DNA of 64,000 nucleotides from Ignavibacterium sp. (GCA_018335755.1 JAGXRK010000063.1:124001-188000), one strand, 5' to 3'; counted from the first letter of the stretch, positions 19,271 through 29,061 are shown. A program made the numbers and translations. Notes: generated by a model not told the origin, from the sequence alone.

Positions 19271-19993
19271 TTACCATTCTACTATTTCGAATTTTAAATC
19301 TGTAAACTTACCGTAGCAGGGTTCGTCCAGCCAAGAACCGAGGTTAATATAAGAACCGTTCTTGTAATTTATAAAGAGCCTTTTATGCAAATGCCCAAAC
19401 AAAACATAATCATAACCATCATCAATTTTTTTCTTTGCTGATTCAAGCAATCCATCACCTTCGCCATAATCTTTTGAGGAAGTGTAATCCCTGCTTGATT
19501 TACTTGTTCCGCTGGCAAGTGCTACTCCAAGATCAGGATGAATTATTGAATAAGCTTTTTGTAAAAATCTGTTTCTTAATATTGCTTTAAGAATTTTATA
19601 ACCATTATCGTTCTTAACCAGACCGTCACCGTGCCCGATAAAAAACTTTTTACCGTTCAATATGAATTCAGACGGATCAGGATACATAATTGCACCAATT
19701 TCCTCCTTAAAAAAATCTCGATGCAGAAAATCGTGATTTCCAATAAAATAGTGAAGTTTAATACCTGCTTCGGTAATATCCTGCAGTGCAGTTAATGTCC
19801 GAAAAAATCCTTTCTGATAAACTCTTTTATACTCAAACCAGTAGTCAAAAAGATCACCAACAATAAATATTTCATCGCAGTTATCTTTGGCAAATGCAAG
19901 AAATTTTACAAGCAGTCTTTCCTTCAGCTTTTCTTCTTCTTTTGACTGAAGCCCAAGATGAACATCGGATATAAACAGATAAGTTTTACTCAC
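19271..19993 (-). CDS. lpxH: UDP-2,3-diacylglucosamine pyrophosphatase-like phosphoesterase (LpxH family)
   Basis: The 240-residue cytosolic metallophosphoesterase has all metal-binding blocks of the LpxH family: FISDVHLGLQ, GDLFDYWFEY, IGNHDF, GHGDG and LFGHLHKR. LpxH cleaves UDP-2,3-diacylglucosamine to lipid X and UMP in lipid A synthesis. The length matches the family. The start appears to be GTG at 19993: the frame is closed by a stop a few codons upstream and the nearby ATGs are out of frame. It lies directly upstream of the PBP1A gene (three bases), which fits an envelope-synthesis operon. The gene symbol is assigned by family resemblance; related phosphoesterases with other substrates exist, so substrate specificity is likely but not certain. 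Confidence 0.85.
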   Translation of the reverse strand: MSKTYLFISDVHLGLQSKEEEKLKERLLVKFLAFAKDNCDEIFIVGDLFDYWFEYKRVYQKGFFRTLTALQDITEAGIKLHYFIGNHDFLHRDFFKEEIGAIMYPDPSEFILNGKKFFIGHGDGLVKNDNGYKILKAILRNRFLQKAYSIIHPDLGVALASGTSKSSRDYTSSKDYGEGDGLLESAKKKIDDGYDYVLFGHLHKRLFINYKNGSYINLGSWLDEPCYGKFTDLKFEIVEW

Positions 19994-20109
19994 ATTAAAT
20001 TCATTTTATTGACAGGAAAAATTAAGCATTCAGCCTGTTAAATGAAATAACAATTACTTCGTCCCAATCCTCCGAGGATTTCGTAAACCCGGGAAGATTA
20101 TAAATATCA

Positions 20110-21738
20110 TCACTTACTAAAATTTGCCAATAGCCAGTTGAAAGGATCAGGAATGATATCTTTAGGTTTTTTGATCGACTTAAATTCTGTTTTTTGCATG
20201 CGTGAATTGATATATGTCTTAACTATAACTTCCGATTCATCCTCATAGATCACCATAAACTCAATCGGGAAATGATATTCCTTATAACTTGTCTGAATTT
20301 GCTTTGTTATGATTGAAAGTATATAATTTCTGTCTTGTTCTGTGATATCAAATTCATATTCCAGTTTAATTTGATCATCACCAGTAATTATCCATTGATC
20401 AAAAAATTTGTATAAATCTTTTCCTGAAACTATTTCGCAGATATTTTTAAAATCTTCAATCGATGCAGAAGAGTATTTAAATTCCTCAAAAAATCTTCTG
20501 ATTATTTTAAGAAATATTGAATCTCCAACTTCATTTCTTAACATATGAAGCACCCATGCCCCTTTATCATAAACCAGTGAGCTAAAAAGATTTTCAGGTG
20601 AATATAAAGTACCGGTAAAATTTTCATCAAATTTACTTAACATAAAAGATCGTAATGCATCTCTGCCGAATTTATATTCATTATATAGCGCTTCTGAGTA
20701 GGTAGCAAAACCTTCGCTGAGCCAGATGTCATCCCAGCTTTTTAATCCTACAGCATTTCCCCACCATTGATGAGCCAGCTCGTGTGCATAAATATCACGG
20801 AAAAAATTATTGCCGCTTACAAAAGTATAACCAATACCGGTTATGCTCTGATGCTCCATTGCACCAAAGTTCCATAAGAATTCTGCAACACCATACTTTT
20901 CCCTAATAAAAGGATATTCACCAAAAGTATCCGAAAAATAAATTAACATATCATTATGCAGGGCAAAGTCCTTCCTGGCATTTTCCAGATGCTCCGGCAT
21001 TACATAGTATTCAATTGAAAGAGTGTCAGAGTTATATATCCATTTATCTGTAAAATTTTCATAAGGTGCCGAGTATAATGCAATCAGATAGGTCGATATA
21101 GGATAGAAAGTCTTCCAGCGATAAGTTTTATGAGTTTCATCTTCATCAATTTGTATCAGTTTACCATTTGAAACAGAGATATTATCTTTTGTGTTGCGAA
21201 TTCTTATTTCAAGCATTGCTTTATCAGAAGGAATATCATTACAAGGAAACCACGCTGATGCATATTCCGGCTGGTTTAATGTATATACTAATGATTGTTT
21301 GTTCACTTCACCGAACACAAAGCCGTATGGCCCAAATGATTTTGGCTTTCCTTCGTATTTAATATTCAACTTAAAAGTATCAGGTAATGGTTCTATAATA
21401 TTTATTGATAAGTTAGTTTTTTTATGAGTGTAATCAGGATTGGAGTTATTAAAAATAAGTTCTTTTATAGTTAATGCATTATTAAAATTTAAATCTAAAG
21501 TTACCAGTGAGCTATCGATGATCAAACCGGTGATCTCAATCCGGGCATTTATTCTTTTGAGTTCTGAATTAACATCAATAAATAAATCATACTTAATAAC
21601 GTCTATTTTATATTGATTTTCCGAAATATAAGCATCTTTAAGGCTCTGTGGGTATGAAGATGATATTAAACCTATAAAAAAAAGAAGTGCAAAATAATTA
21701 AAGCATCGGGCAAACTTTCTCAAGGATAGAACCTTCAT
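20110..21738 (-). CDS. Secreted M1-family zinc aminopeptidase
   Basis: The protein (542 residues from ATG 21738) is an M1 metallopeptidase that removes N-terminal residues from peptides. A hydrophobic signal sequence follows KFARCF. The N-terminal beta domain leads to the catalytic domain with a GAMEN-like exopeptidase motif, here GAMEHQ, the zinc motif HELAHQWWGN (about 317-326), and the third ligand Glu in WLSEGFATYSEALY. It is shorter than classical 850-residue PepN, like the compact secreted M1 proteins common in Bacteroidota. The frame extends to a TTG at 21747, but the ATG three codons in is the natural start. It is divergent from glgC with about 130 bases between, and ends 116 bases before the LpxH-like gene; a small hairpin (AATCCT/AGGATT, 20066-20080) lies in that gap. 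Confidence 0.92.
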   Translation of the reverse strand: MKVLSLRKFARCFNYFALLFFIGLISSSYPQSLKDAYISENQYKIDVIKYDLFIDVNSELKRINARIEITGLIIDSSLVTLDLNFNNALTIKELIFNNSNPDYTHKKTNLSINIIEPLPDTFKLNIKYEGKPKSFGPYGFVFGEVNKQSLVYTLNQPEYASAWFPCNDIPSDKAMLEIRIRNTKDNISVSNGKLIQIDEDETHKTYRWKTFYPISTYLIALYSAPYENFTDKWIYNSDTLSIEYYVMPEHLENARKDFALHNDMLIYFSDTFGEYPFIREKYGVAEFLWNFGAMEHQSITGIGYTFVSGNNFFRDIYAHELAHQWWGNAVGLKSWDDIWLSEGFATYSEALYNEYKFGRDALRSFMLSKFDENFTGTLYSPENLFSSLVYDKGAWVLHMLRNEVGDSIFLKIIRRFFEEFKYSSASIEDFKNICEIVSGKDLYKFFDQWIITGDDQIKLEYEFDITEQDRNYILSIITKQIQTSYKEYHFPIEFMVIYEDESEVIVKTYINSRMQKTEFKSIKKPKDIIPDPFNWLLANFSK

Positions 21739-21870
21739 GATTAGCAATAATTAAATGTTAATAATTATTTAATAAAATTTTTTATGACTTAAATCAATTT
21801 AAGCAGTTTATTGATTGCCAATCAATTTCTAATTCAATATATTTTGCTTCAAATTAGGAGAGTAGTTGCT

Positions 21871-23112
21871 ATGAGTACACCCGGTTCATCAATATTAAGA
21901 GATACTGTAACTGTTGTTCTTGCAGGCGGTCAGGGAGAAAGACTATATCCGCTTACAGCAGTCAGAAGCAAACCATCGGTCCCCTTCGGAGGAAAGTACA
22001 GAATAATTGATTTCACCCTTTCAAATTGTCTTAACTCAGGCTTAAGAAGAATTTATGTTTTAACTCAATATAAATCCGATTCATTAAATATGCATCTGCT
22101 TGAAGCATGGAGTATTTTTAATCCGGCATTGGGTGAGTTCATTTATTCCGTTCCACCGCAAAGAAAACTTAACAACGATTGGTATCTTGGCACTGCAAAT
22201 GCAATTTACCAGAACCTGAATCTGCTCTCAGATAAAAAAGCCAAATGGGTTTTAATTCTTGGCGGGGATCATATTTATAAAATGGACTACCTGAAATTTA
22301 TTCAGAATCATCTGAATACTAATGCGGATCTGTCGATCTCCTGTATTGAAATTCCAAGAGATGGTGCAAACAGATTTGGTATAGTAGGGGTTGATGAAAA
22401 TAACAAAGTAACTTCATTTGTTGAAAAACCTGAAAACCCCCCTCAAATACCAGGCAGAAAAGGTTTTTGCTTTGTTAATATGGGTATTTATGTTTTTAAC
22501 GCTTTAGTTCTTCGTGAAGTACTGCTTGAAATGGAAGCCAAAAGAATTAAAGCAAATGATTTTGGCCAGGATGTTATTCCTTTTATGGTTAAGTCTAATG
22601 CTAGTATTTATGCATACAAATTTGAAGATGAAAATAAAAAGTATCAGCCTTACTGGAGAGATATAGGAACACTGGACAGTTATTTTGCATCAACGATGGA
22701 CCTGATAAGTGTATCCCCCGAGTTTAATATGTATGATCTTGATTGGCCGATCAGGACTTATCCATACCAGTATCCTCCTGGTAAAACAGTTTCACATGAA
22801 GGTGAACGAGTTGGTAGAACCTTAAATTCCTTAATTTGCGACGGATGTGTAGTATCAGGAGGTCTTGTTGAAAGATCTGTTCTTGGACCCAATGTTAGAG
22901 TTAACAGTTTTTCATATATCACTGACTCAATTATTCTGAATAGTTGTAATATCGGAAGACACGCAAGAATACGCAGGGCAATAATTGATAAGAATGTAAT
23001 TATACCCGAAGGATATGAAATTGGTTTTGATCTCGAAGGTGATAAGAAGAAATTTACTGTAACTGAAACGGGTATAGTAGTTATACCTAAAAATGCTATT
23101 CTGCCGGAATAG
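21871..23112 (+). CDS. glgC: Glucose-1-phosphate adenylyltransferase (ADP-glucose pyrophosphorylase)
   Basis: The enzyme makes ADP-glucose from glucose-1-phosphate and ATP, the committed step of bacterial glycogen synthesis. From ATG 21871 the product has 413 residues, the usual length. The nucleotidyltransferase domain starts with VVLAGGQGERLYPLT and contains KPSVPFGGKYRIIDFTLSNC (effector and substrate region), WYLGTANAIYQN and GGDHIYKMDY; the C-terminal left-handed beta-helix is at about 290-413. The frame is open to a TTG at 21811, but ATG 21871 is preceded by TAGGAG and begins MSTPGSS, so I chose it. No other glycogen gene lies nearby; the following uvrC gene starts 60 bases downstream on the same strand. 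Confidence 0.96.
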   Translation: MSTPGSSILRDTVTVVLAGGQGERLYPLTAVRSKPSVPFGGKYRIIDFTLSNCLNSGLRRIYVLTQYKSDSLNMHLLEAWSIFNPALGEFIYSVPPQRKLNNDWYLGTANAIYQNLNLLSDKKAKWVLILGGDHIYKMDYLKFIQNHLNTNADLSISCIEIPRDGANRFGIVGVDENNKVTSFVEKPENPPQIPGRKGFCFVNMGIYVFNALVLREVLLEMEAKRIKANDFGQDVIPFMVKSNASIYAYKFEDENKKYQPYWRDIGTLDSYFASTMDLISVSPEFNMYDLDWPIRTYPYQYPPGKTVSHEGERVGRTLNSLICDGCVVSGGLVERSVLGPNVRVNSFSYITDSIILNSCNIGRHARIRRAIIDKNVIIPEGYEIGFDLEGDKKKFTVTETGIVVIPKNAILPE

Positions 23113-23172
23113 ATTTTATTTGAATTAAGATGTTATTAGATTCTCTCGGTAATTTTTATAAGCTGTTAAATT

Positions 23173-25023
23173 ATGAATGATGATCTGAGAGATAAATTAC
23201 AAAATCTTCCTTCCAAACCGGGCGTATATCAGTTCGTCAATAAAGCCGGTAAAGTGATTTATGTAGGAAAAGCAAAAAATCTCCGCAGCCGCGTTAGGTC
23301 TTACTTTCAGAAAAACATTACCTCCCCCAAAACTATAGCATTAGTACAGAAGGTAACTGACTTTCAGCTTGTTGTCACTGACAGCGAAGTTGAAGCGTTA
23401 ATGCTGGAAAATAACCTCGTAAAAGAAATCAAACCCCGATATAATATAAATCTTAAAGATGATAAGTCTTATCCATTCATTAAAGTAACAAACGAATTAT
23501 TTCCTCAGGTTTATCCGACACGAAGAATTATAAATGACGGATCAAAATATTTTGGCCCTTATACAGATGTAAGAAGTATGAAAGCTTCTTTAAGAATGAT
23601 TAACCAAATATTTAAAATCAGAAGCTGCAAACTGGATATAACTGAAAAAGCTATTGAGCAGCAAAAATTTAAAGTTTGTTTGGATTACCATATTAAAAAA
23701 TGTGATGGACCTTGTGAAGGCTTAACAACAGCTAAAGATTATAATGATATGGTATCCGAAGTAATTAAGTTGTTGAAAGGCAGAACTGATGACCTGATCA
23801 AAGATCTTAACAATAAAATGAATAGTGCAGTTGAAAAACTTGAATATGAAAAAGCTGCAGAGATCAGAGATAAGATAGAACAATTGAAAAGTATTTCTTT
23901 AAAGCAAAAAGTTGTTAGTGATGATTTTGAAGACAGAGATGTATTTGCTGTTGCTTATGAAGGAAAAGATTCCTCCTGCTCCGTATTCAATATTAGAAAC
24001 GGAAAACTGATAGGCAAAAAGCAGCTTAAGCTTTCTATTGAAGCCGATGAGGAATTGCCTGATATTTATTCTGCTGCCATAAAGTTTTATTATGATGGGA
24101 TGACCGAAATTCCCAAAGAAATTATAATAGAATCAGAACCAACTGATTCAGAAATTCTTTTGGAATGGTTAAACTCCCAGTCTGATAGAAAAGTTAAATT
24201 TCATATCCCACAACGTGGCGATTTAAAGTCTTTAGTTAAGATGTGCAAAGAAAATGCAATACTACAACTAAAGGAAATACAGTTACAAAAAATGAAAAGC
24301 CAGGGAAGTATCCCATATGCTGTTGCAGCACTTCAAAGAGATTTAAGATTAAAAAATATTCCAAAGAAAATTGAATGTTTTGATATTTCCAACTTACAAG
24401 GGACTGATACAGTTGCAAGTATGGTAGTATTTGAAGACGGCAAACCGAAAAAAAGTTTGTATAGAAAATTTATAATTAAAAGTGTTGATGGTCCTGATGA
24501 TTTTTCAAGTATGCGTGAAGTAATTGAAAGACGATATACTAATCTTATTGAGATGAAAGAAAATATTCCTGATCTCATTATAGTTGACGGAGGGAAAGGT
24601 CAGCTTTCAAGCGCAGTAGAAGTTTTGGATAGCTTAGGGATACAAAATTTTAATATTATTGGATTAGCAAAACGATTGGAGGAAGTTTTTTTACCCGGTA
24701 AATCCGACCCCGAACTAATTCCTAAAACATCCTCAGGTCTTAAGTTATTACAGCAGATTAGAGATGAAGCCCACCGTTTTGCCATTACATTTCACCGGAG
24801 CAGAAGAAGTAAAAGAATTATTAAAAGTGAATTGACAGATATTAAAGGTATTGGTCCGGAAACAACCAGGAAATTATTAAGTGAATTAGGCAGTGTTGAA
24901 GCGATAAAAAAAACTGATATCAATAAGTTATCTGAAATTGTTGGAAGTCAGAAAGCAGAATTGTTGAATGAACATTTCAACAAGCAAAGTAAAAACGCTG
25001 ATACTTCTCCCCTACCAAAATAA
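23173..25023 (+). CDS. uvrC: Excinuclease ABC subunit C
   Basis: UvrC makes the two incisions around a DNA lesion in nucleotide excision repair with UvrA and UvrB. The 616-residue protein has the complete domain order: GIY-YIG nuclease at about 10-90 (PGVYQFVNKAGKVIYVGKAK), a Cys-rich segment (CKLDI, KVCLDYHIKKCDGPC), a UVR motif at about 205-240 (KLEYEKAAEIRDKIEQL), the RNase-H-like nuclease at about 385-545 (FDISNLQGTDTVASMVVF, IIVDGGKGQL) and two helix-hairpin-helix motifs at the C-terminus (TDIKGIGPETTRKLLSELG). It is convergent with the antiporter gene, with only seven bases between the stop codons. Function secure. Confidence 0.97.
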   Translation: MNDDLRDKLQNLPSKPGVYQFVNKAGKVIYVGKAKNLRSRVRSYFQKNITSPKTIALVQKVTDFQLVVTDSEVEALMLENNLVKEIKPRYNINLKDDKSYPFIKVTNELFPQVYPTRRIINDGSKYFGPYTDVRSMKASLRMINQIFKIRSCKLDITEKAIEQQKFKVCLDYHIKKCDGPCEGLTTAKDYNDMVSEVIKLLKGRTDDLIKDLNNKMNSAVEKLEYEKAAEIRDKIEQLKSISLKQKVVSDDFEDRDVFAVAYEGKDSSCSVFNIRNGKLIGKKQLKLSIEADEELPDIYSAAIKFYYDGMTEIPKEIIIESEPTDSEILLEWLNSQSDRKVKFHIPQRGDLKSLVKMCKENAILQLKEIQLQKMKSQGSIPYAVAALQRDLRLKNIPKKIECFDISNLQGTDTVASMVVFEDGKPKKSLYRKFIIKSVDGPDDFSSMREVIERRYTNLIEMKENIPDLIIVDGGKGQLSSAVEVLDSLGIQNFNIIGLAKRLEEVFLPGKSDPELIPKTSSGLKLLQQIRDEAHRFAITFHRSRRSKRIIKSELTDIKGIGPETTRKLLSELGSVEAIKKTDINKLSEIVGSQKAELLNEHFNKQSKNADTSPLPK

Positions 25024-25030
25024 ATTTTTC

Positions 25031-26908
25031 TCAATTCTTTGGAATTACTTTTTTCCCGAAAATCATTACAACTGCAATCAATATTGCGAATATCAATACT
25101 ATAGAAATGTAGGGCGACAATCCAAAAGCAGTAGGAATGTCGCCAATCAACATTGTAATTATTCCAATAATTATTGCGTAAGGAAGTTGTGTTCTTACAT
25201 GTTCAATATGGTCGCAACCGGAAGCCATAGAACTTAAAATAGTGGTATCTGAAATTGGCGAGCAATGATCCCCCCAAACACAACCTGTTAAGACAGAGCT
25301 AATAACTCCATGCAGAATTAAAGTACTTTCCGCATTTGTCAGATCATTAATATTTGAAACAGATGCTGCTAAAGGAATGACAATAGGAAACATTATAGCC
25401 ATTGTTCCCCAACTGGTGCCGGTTGAAAAACTTGTAAGACCGCAAACGATAAAAACAATTACCGGCAAATAAAAAGGGTTGATAGAATCACTAATAAGAC
25501 TAATAATATAATCTGCAGTTTTAATATCCTGTGTTACTGATCCTATTGCCCAGGCGAGTGTTAATATAAGAACAGCAAGGAACATTGATCTTAAGCCGAG
25601 AAACCAGGCATCCAGTGTTTCTCTTAGGTTCATTATTTTTTGTGACAATATCATAAAGCCAGATACTACGCAAGCCGCTGTTGATGACCATAATAATGCA
25701 AGGTAAGCATCTGATCCTGCAATTATATCCTGTACCGAGTATTCTTTTACACCATTATCTGAAAGAGTATCCAGACCGGTTAAAATCAATCCTGCAATTG
25801 AACCAAATATTAAAACAAGTATGGGAGTAATGCCATTATACCATTTGGCTTTTTCTTCATTACCAAACAATTCGTGAGATGCTGTCAAATCAGTGGAGGT
25901 AATTCCGAGTTTTGTCTTATCATTATCAGCTAAGGCATCTCTTTCAGCTTTCAGCATAGGACCGAAATCTCTTTGAGTGTAACTCAAGAAGAAAACAAAA
26001 AATATTAATGCTATTGGATAAAAGCGGTAAGGAATTGTTTCAATAAAAACACTATACGCATTTTCCGTAGATCCAATTGTTATTAAACCTTCCTGTATCA
26101 GTCCGACCTCAAAACCGATCCATGAACTGATTATAAAAATACTTGCAATAGGGGCAGCAGTTGCATCAACAACAAATGCAAGTTTAGCGCGAGAAATTTT
26201 CAGGTTATCTGTAACCGGTTTCATCAGGTTACCGACTACTAATGTATTAGCGTAATCATCAAAGAAAATAATAATGCCTGACAACCAGGTTGATATGAGA
26301 CCTGACCTTCTGCTTTTAGCAAACTTTCTAAGAACATTGGCAATACCTCGTGTTCCGCCGCTTTTTGAAATTAAACCAATAACTCCACCAAACATTAATG
26401 TAAAAACAATAACCTGCATATGAGATTTATCTATCAGTGCATTAATTATATAAACATCTGCCAGTCTTAGAAATGCTGTTAGAGGATCATATCCATAAAT
26501 AAAAAAAGCTCCGGTAAAAATTCCGATTAGAAGTGATAAAAGAACCTGCCTGAAAATTAAAGCCAGCAGTATTGCCAGTGCAGGAGGCAGTATACTAAGC
26601 AGCCCCGGAATAATTCTTGTAGTCCCTATTTCCTGATTTTGTGTTTCATTGATGATAGTAAATACACCAGTTGACTTAACTGAAAAAGAAGTATCAAATT
26701 TTCCGTTTTCAAGAATTACGATAAAATTGTATGAAGATTCAGAATTGAAAAACTTGAGTGATAATGTTTCGAGGGAATCGGGAAAATCTTTGCCGGTCAG
26801 CCCGAATTCAATATCTTTCAGAATTATTGAAGGGTATTCAACACTTTGCGAAAAAGCATTAAAGCTAAATAACAAAAAAAGAAAAATGGTGATGATCAGC
26901 TGTTTCAA
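25031..26908 (-). CDS. NhaC-family Na+/H+ antiporter with extra periplasmic N-terminal domain
   Basis: The 625-residue protein has about 11-13 transmembrane helices from residue 105 on, with the NhaC-superfamily signatures (GIFTGAFFIYGYDPL, WLSGIIIFFDDYANTLVVGN, STGTSWGTMAIMFPIVIPL, GVISSVLTGCVWGDHCSPIS). Such carriers exchange Na+ (or organic ions such as malate/lactate in relatives) for protons. Unusually, the protein begins with a cleavable signal peptide (ending FNAFS/QSVEY) and a beta-rich, roughly 75-residue extracytoplasmic domain before the first transport helix. The start is a TTG at 26908, chosen because it gives the whole signal peptide and no ATG lies close by. The gene is divergent from the lipoprotein gene at 27023. 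The ion specificity is inference. Confidence 0.88.
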   Translation of the reverse strand: MKQLIITIFLFLLFSFNAFSQSVEYPSIILKDIEFGLTGKDFPDSLETLSLKFFNSESSYNFIVILENGKFDTSFSVKSTGVFTIINETQNQEIGTTRIIPGLLSILPPALAILLALIFRQVLLSLLIGIFTGAFFIYGYDPLTAFLRLADVYIINALIDKSHMQVIVFTLMFGGVIGLISKSGGTRGIANVLRKFAKSRRSGLISTWLSGIIIFFDDYANTLVVGNLMKPVTDNLKISRAKLAFVVDATAAPIASIFIISSWIGFEVGLIQEGLITIGSTENAYSVFIETIPYRFYPIALIFFVFFLSYTQRDFGPMLKAERDALADNDKTKLGITSTDLTASHELFGNEEKAKWYNGITPILVLIFGSIAGLILTGLDTLSDNGVKEYSVQDIIAGSDAYLALLWSSTAACVVSGFMILSQKIMNLRETLDAWFLGLRSMFLAVLILTLAWAIGSVTQDIKTADYIISLISDSINPFYLPVIVFIVCGLTSFSTGTSWGTMAIMFPIVIPLAASVSNINDLTNAESTLILHGVISSVLTGCVWGDHCSPISDTTILSSMASGCDHIEHVRTQLPYAIIIGIITMLIGDIPTAFGLSPYISIVLIFAILIAVVMIFGKKVIPKN

Positions 26909-27022
26909 TATTTTTCGGATTTAATTCTGAAAATATATTCAAGTCACACAAGTGAATATAATTCGACTGGTTCAAAAATCAAAAATAAATGTTATATTTT
27001 GCCGGTATTAATAATAAATCTT

Positions 27023-28198
27023 ATGCAATACTTTTTATATAAAATAATCTTAATTGCCATAATAGTTGTCTTAAGTTTAGGCTGTAGCAAGCAGAAACCC
27101 CAACAATATGAATTCAACGGAAAGGAATTAAGCCGTTTGACAAATTCATATCTGAACGGAGATACTGCTTCTACTTCAATAATTGGTTTCCTTTTTAATA
27201 ATGTTGATCCGAGACTAATTGAGTTAAATGAATTAGTGATTGACAGCATATCAATGGGAACAAATAATAAATTTTATTACATAATTCTTGAGGCACGTAA
27301 TCCGGCATTTAATCTATATGCCGTCATTGATAATAAAATGAATGTGTTAATGAAAGATAATTCGCTCAATGGAAATTTAACTTCACATTTTCAAAATATT
27401 AACAACAGACTTTTTCAAATAATTCAGGAATTCTTCACTTCTAAAGATACAGTTAAAATTCAAAGAACATCTTTCTATGAATTTCATAGTTCATCTGTAA
27501 ATCTGTCATTCAGAACTATTACAGCATTCAATTTTGGAAAATCAACCGTTACCTCAACGATAAATGAATTTGACGATGAGAAAATCAGGCAAAATTTTTC
27601 TGCCATAAATACACCTCAATTTAAATTTGAGATCGATGAGTTTTTATTTGATTCAGCAACGAAACGTTACATTAGCGAAAATAATTATCTGAGAAATTTT
27701 GCACTTGATCAGATAAATAAATTAAAGACCCGCAATGGTCATGCTGAAATAACTGATCAAAGCAGTTATTATAAGATTTTTTTCGGAGAAATTGAGAGAA
27801 GAGTTACAACTGAAATATCAAAAGAAGATTATTCAATATTTTTAACAGAAGAATGGCGGGAATTTGAAAACTTTGCTATAGTGAAATATTTAGAAAAAGA
27901 ATTCAGCGGCAATAAGTACGTTAATGAAAACATTGGTGCAACATTATCTGTAATTAAACTGCCTGCCAGAGATTCTGCGGAATCTTTTATCAATTACAAA
28001 CTCACTTTTAGTGATGACTATCAAAATCCGATTCGTTATACTGATCCAATTGAAATGGGAAGACTTCAAATTGGTTTCTACGAATATACCTGTAATAGTA
28101 AAAGACTTCTTTTGATATTAGAAGTTCCAAAATTCACATACGAGCGTAACAATCAAATTTATAATAATATAATCAGAACATTTAAAGTGAATTGCTGA
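27023..28198 (+). CDS. Lipoprotein of unknown function
   Basis: From ATG 27023 the product has 391 residues: a type II signal peptide with lipobox LSLGC, then SKQKPQQ, followed by a soluble region with many Asn, Phe and Tyr residues and no motif I recognise. The frame is also open from TTG 26999, which would add eight residues ahead of the signal peptide. It overlaps the next gene by one base (the stop TGA shares its A with the following ATG), so it is cotranscribed with the EthD-like gene and sixA. It is divergent from the antiporter gene. Nothing in the context gives a function. Confidence 0.75.
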   Translation: MQYFLYKIILIAIIVVLSLGCSKQKPQQYEFNGKELSRLTNSYLNGDTASTSIIGFLFNNVDPRLIELNELVIDSISMGTNNKFYYIILEARNPAFNLYAVIDNKMNVLMKDNSLNGNLTSHFQNINNRLFQIIQEFFTSKDTVKIQRTSFYEFHSSSVNLSFRTITAFNFGKSTVTSTINEFDDEKIRQNFSAINTPQFKFEIDEFLFDSATKRYISENNYLRNFALDQINKLKTRNGHAEITDQSSYYKIFFGEIERRVTTEISKEDYSIFLTEEWREFENFAIVKYLEKEFSGNKYVNENIGATLSVIKLPARDSAESFINYKLTFSDDYQNPIRYTDPIEMGRLQIGFYEYTCNSKRLLLILEVPKFTYERNNQIYNNIIRTFKVNC

Positions 28199-28488
28199 TG
28201 TATAAGATCCTATTTTTTTTAAGAAAACCTGTTGATGAGAAGATACTGAATCATTTTAATGAAAAAACAATTCCTATTTTATCCGAGTTGACCGGAAAAA
28301 ATGTTTCGATAGCTGAAGTTGAAAGTAATTTGATGGCTGAACAAAAGTTTAGTTTTTTTTGCGAGGCAGATTTCAAATCCAAGGAAGAGATGGATAGTAT
28401 TATGAACTCAAAATCCGGTTTAGAATTGAACAAAGATATGATGAATTTCTACGAGCATATGTCCATAATTACAGTTAACTACAAATAG
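28198..28488 (+). CDS. Small EthD-like (dimeric alpha/beta-barrel) protein
   Basis: This 96-residue cytosolic protein starts at ATG 28198, overlapping the stop codon of the lipoprotein gene in a TGATG arrangement (the frame also opens at TTG 28192). The pattern strand-helix-strand-strand-helix-strand (YKILFFLRKPVDEKILNHFN, KFSFFCEADFKSKEEMDSIM, FYEHMSIITVNYK) with the small size resembles EthD/ABM-type ferredoxin-like dimers. No catalytic residue can be assigned. It lies between the unknown lipoprotein and sixA with five bases to the next gene, so all three are probably one operon. The family call is a fold-level guess. Confidence 0.65.
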   Translation: MYKILFFLRKPVDEKILNHFNEKTIPILSELTGKNVSIAEVESNLMAEQKFSFFCEADFKSKEEMDSIMNSKSGLELNKDMMNFYEHMSIITVNYK

Positions 28489-28493
28489 GATTT

Positions 28494-28976
28494 ATGAATT
28501 TATATTTAATACGTCATAGTATAGCAGAAAAAATTTCGCCTGTTAAAAAGGATTTTGATCGTGAATTAACTCAGGAAGGTAAGGATACGCTCACGAATGC
28601 AGCAAATTACTGGAAAAAAATAATTCAGGGTTTTGATTTAATTATCGCTTCACCTTTAATAAGAGCTGTGCAAACCAGTGAAATAATTGCAGATAGTTTT
28701 GGCTATAACAGAGAAGTGATAAAAGATAATAACCTGGCAACGGGAGCAAAAACAAGTGCTCTTATTGAAATACTTAATACTTATGGTCTTGAAAATATTG
28801 CCTGTATCGGGCATCAGCCTGATCTTTCATTTCACGTTTCAAATCTTATATCAAACAACGGATGTGTCTTGCATTTTCCCCCGGCAGCAATATGCAAAAT
28901 AAGGTTTGCCGGATCTGCCAAATTTTCAAAAGGCGAATTGATTTACCTGATACCACCTGAAATATTTAAACAATAA
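28494..28976 (+). CDS. sixA: SixA-type phosphohistidine phosphatase
   Basis: The 160-residue cytosolic protein belongs to the histidine phosphatase superfamily. The catalytic RHG-type motif near the N-terminus is YLIRHSIAE (RHS, as in SixA), with the second Arg in ASPLIRAVQTSEIIAD and the second His in CIGHQPDLS. SixA removes phosphate from histidine, for example from phosphotransferase NPr or histidine-phosphotransfer domains. Both the size and the lack of the longer insert of phosphoglycerate mutases fit SixA. It is the third gene of the small operon starting with the lipoprotein, and converges on the SRP RNA gene. Two hybrid kinases with phosphorelay features are elsewhere in the window, but nothing ties it to them. 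Confidence 0.88.
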   Translation: MNLYLIRHSIAEKISPVKKDFDRELTQEGKDTLTNAANYWKKIIQGFDLIIASPLIRAVQTSEIIADSFGYNREVIKDNNLATGAKTSALIEILNTYGLENIACIGHQPDLSFHVSNLISNNGCVLHFPPAAICKIRFAGSAKFSKGELIYLIPPEIFKQ

Positions 28977-28977
28977 A

Positions 28978-29061
28978 GGCGCACAGTTACACAATTCAGA
29001 TACTTACCGCTGCTTCCTTCCGGATCTGACGGAGTTGGGTATTGAAATGTTAACCGGCGCC
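28978..29061 (-). ncRNA. ffs: Signal recognition particle RNA (4.5S type)
   Basis: The minus strand contains the diagnostic SRP RNA apical domain CAGATCCGGAAGGAAGCAGC (complement of about 29010-29029), the symmetric-loop region that binds Ffh. The flanks pair as a long imperfect hairpin closed by GGCGC at the 5' end (29057-29061) and GCGCC at the 3' end (28978-28982). The size of about 84 bases fits a short bacterial SRP RNA without the Alu domain. A T-rich run follows at the 3' end (TTTATTGTTT). It lies two bases from the sixA stop, convergent with it. The exact ends are estimated from the closing stem. Confidence 0.93.

Noticed and set aside
20066..20080. Hairpin AATCCT/AGGATT as terminator of the M1 peptidase gene
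   Set aside because: The stem is only six pairs with a three-base loop and no T tract; too weak to list as a feature.
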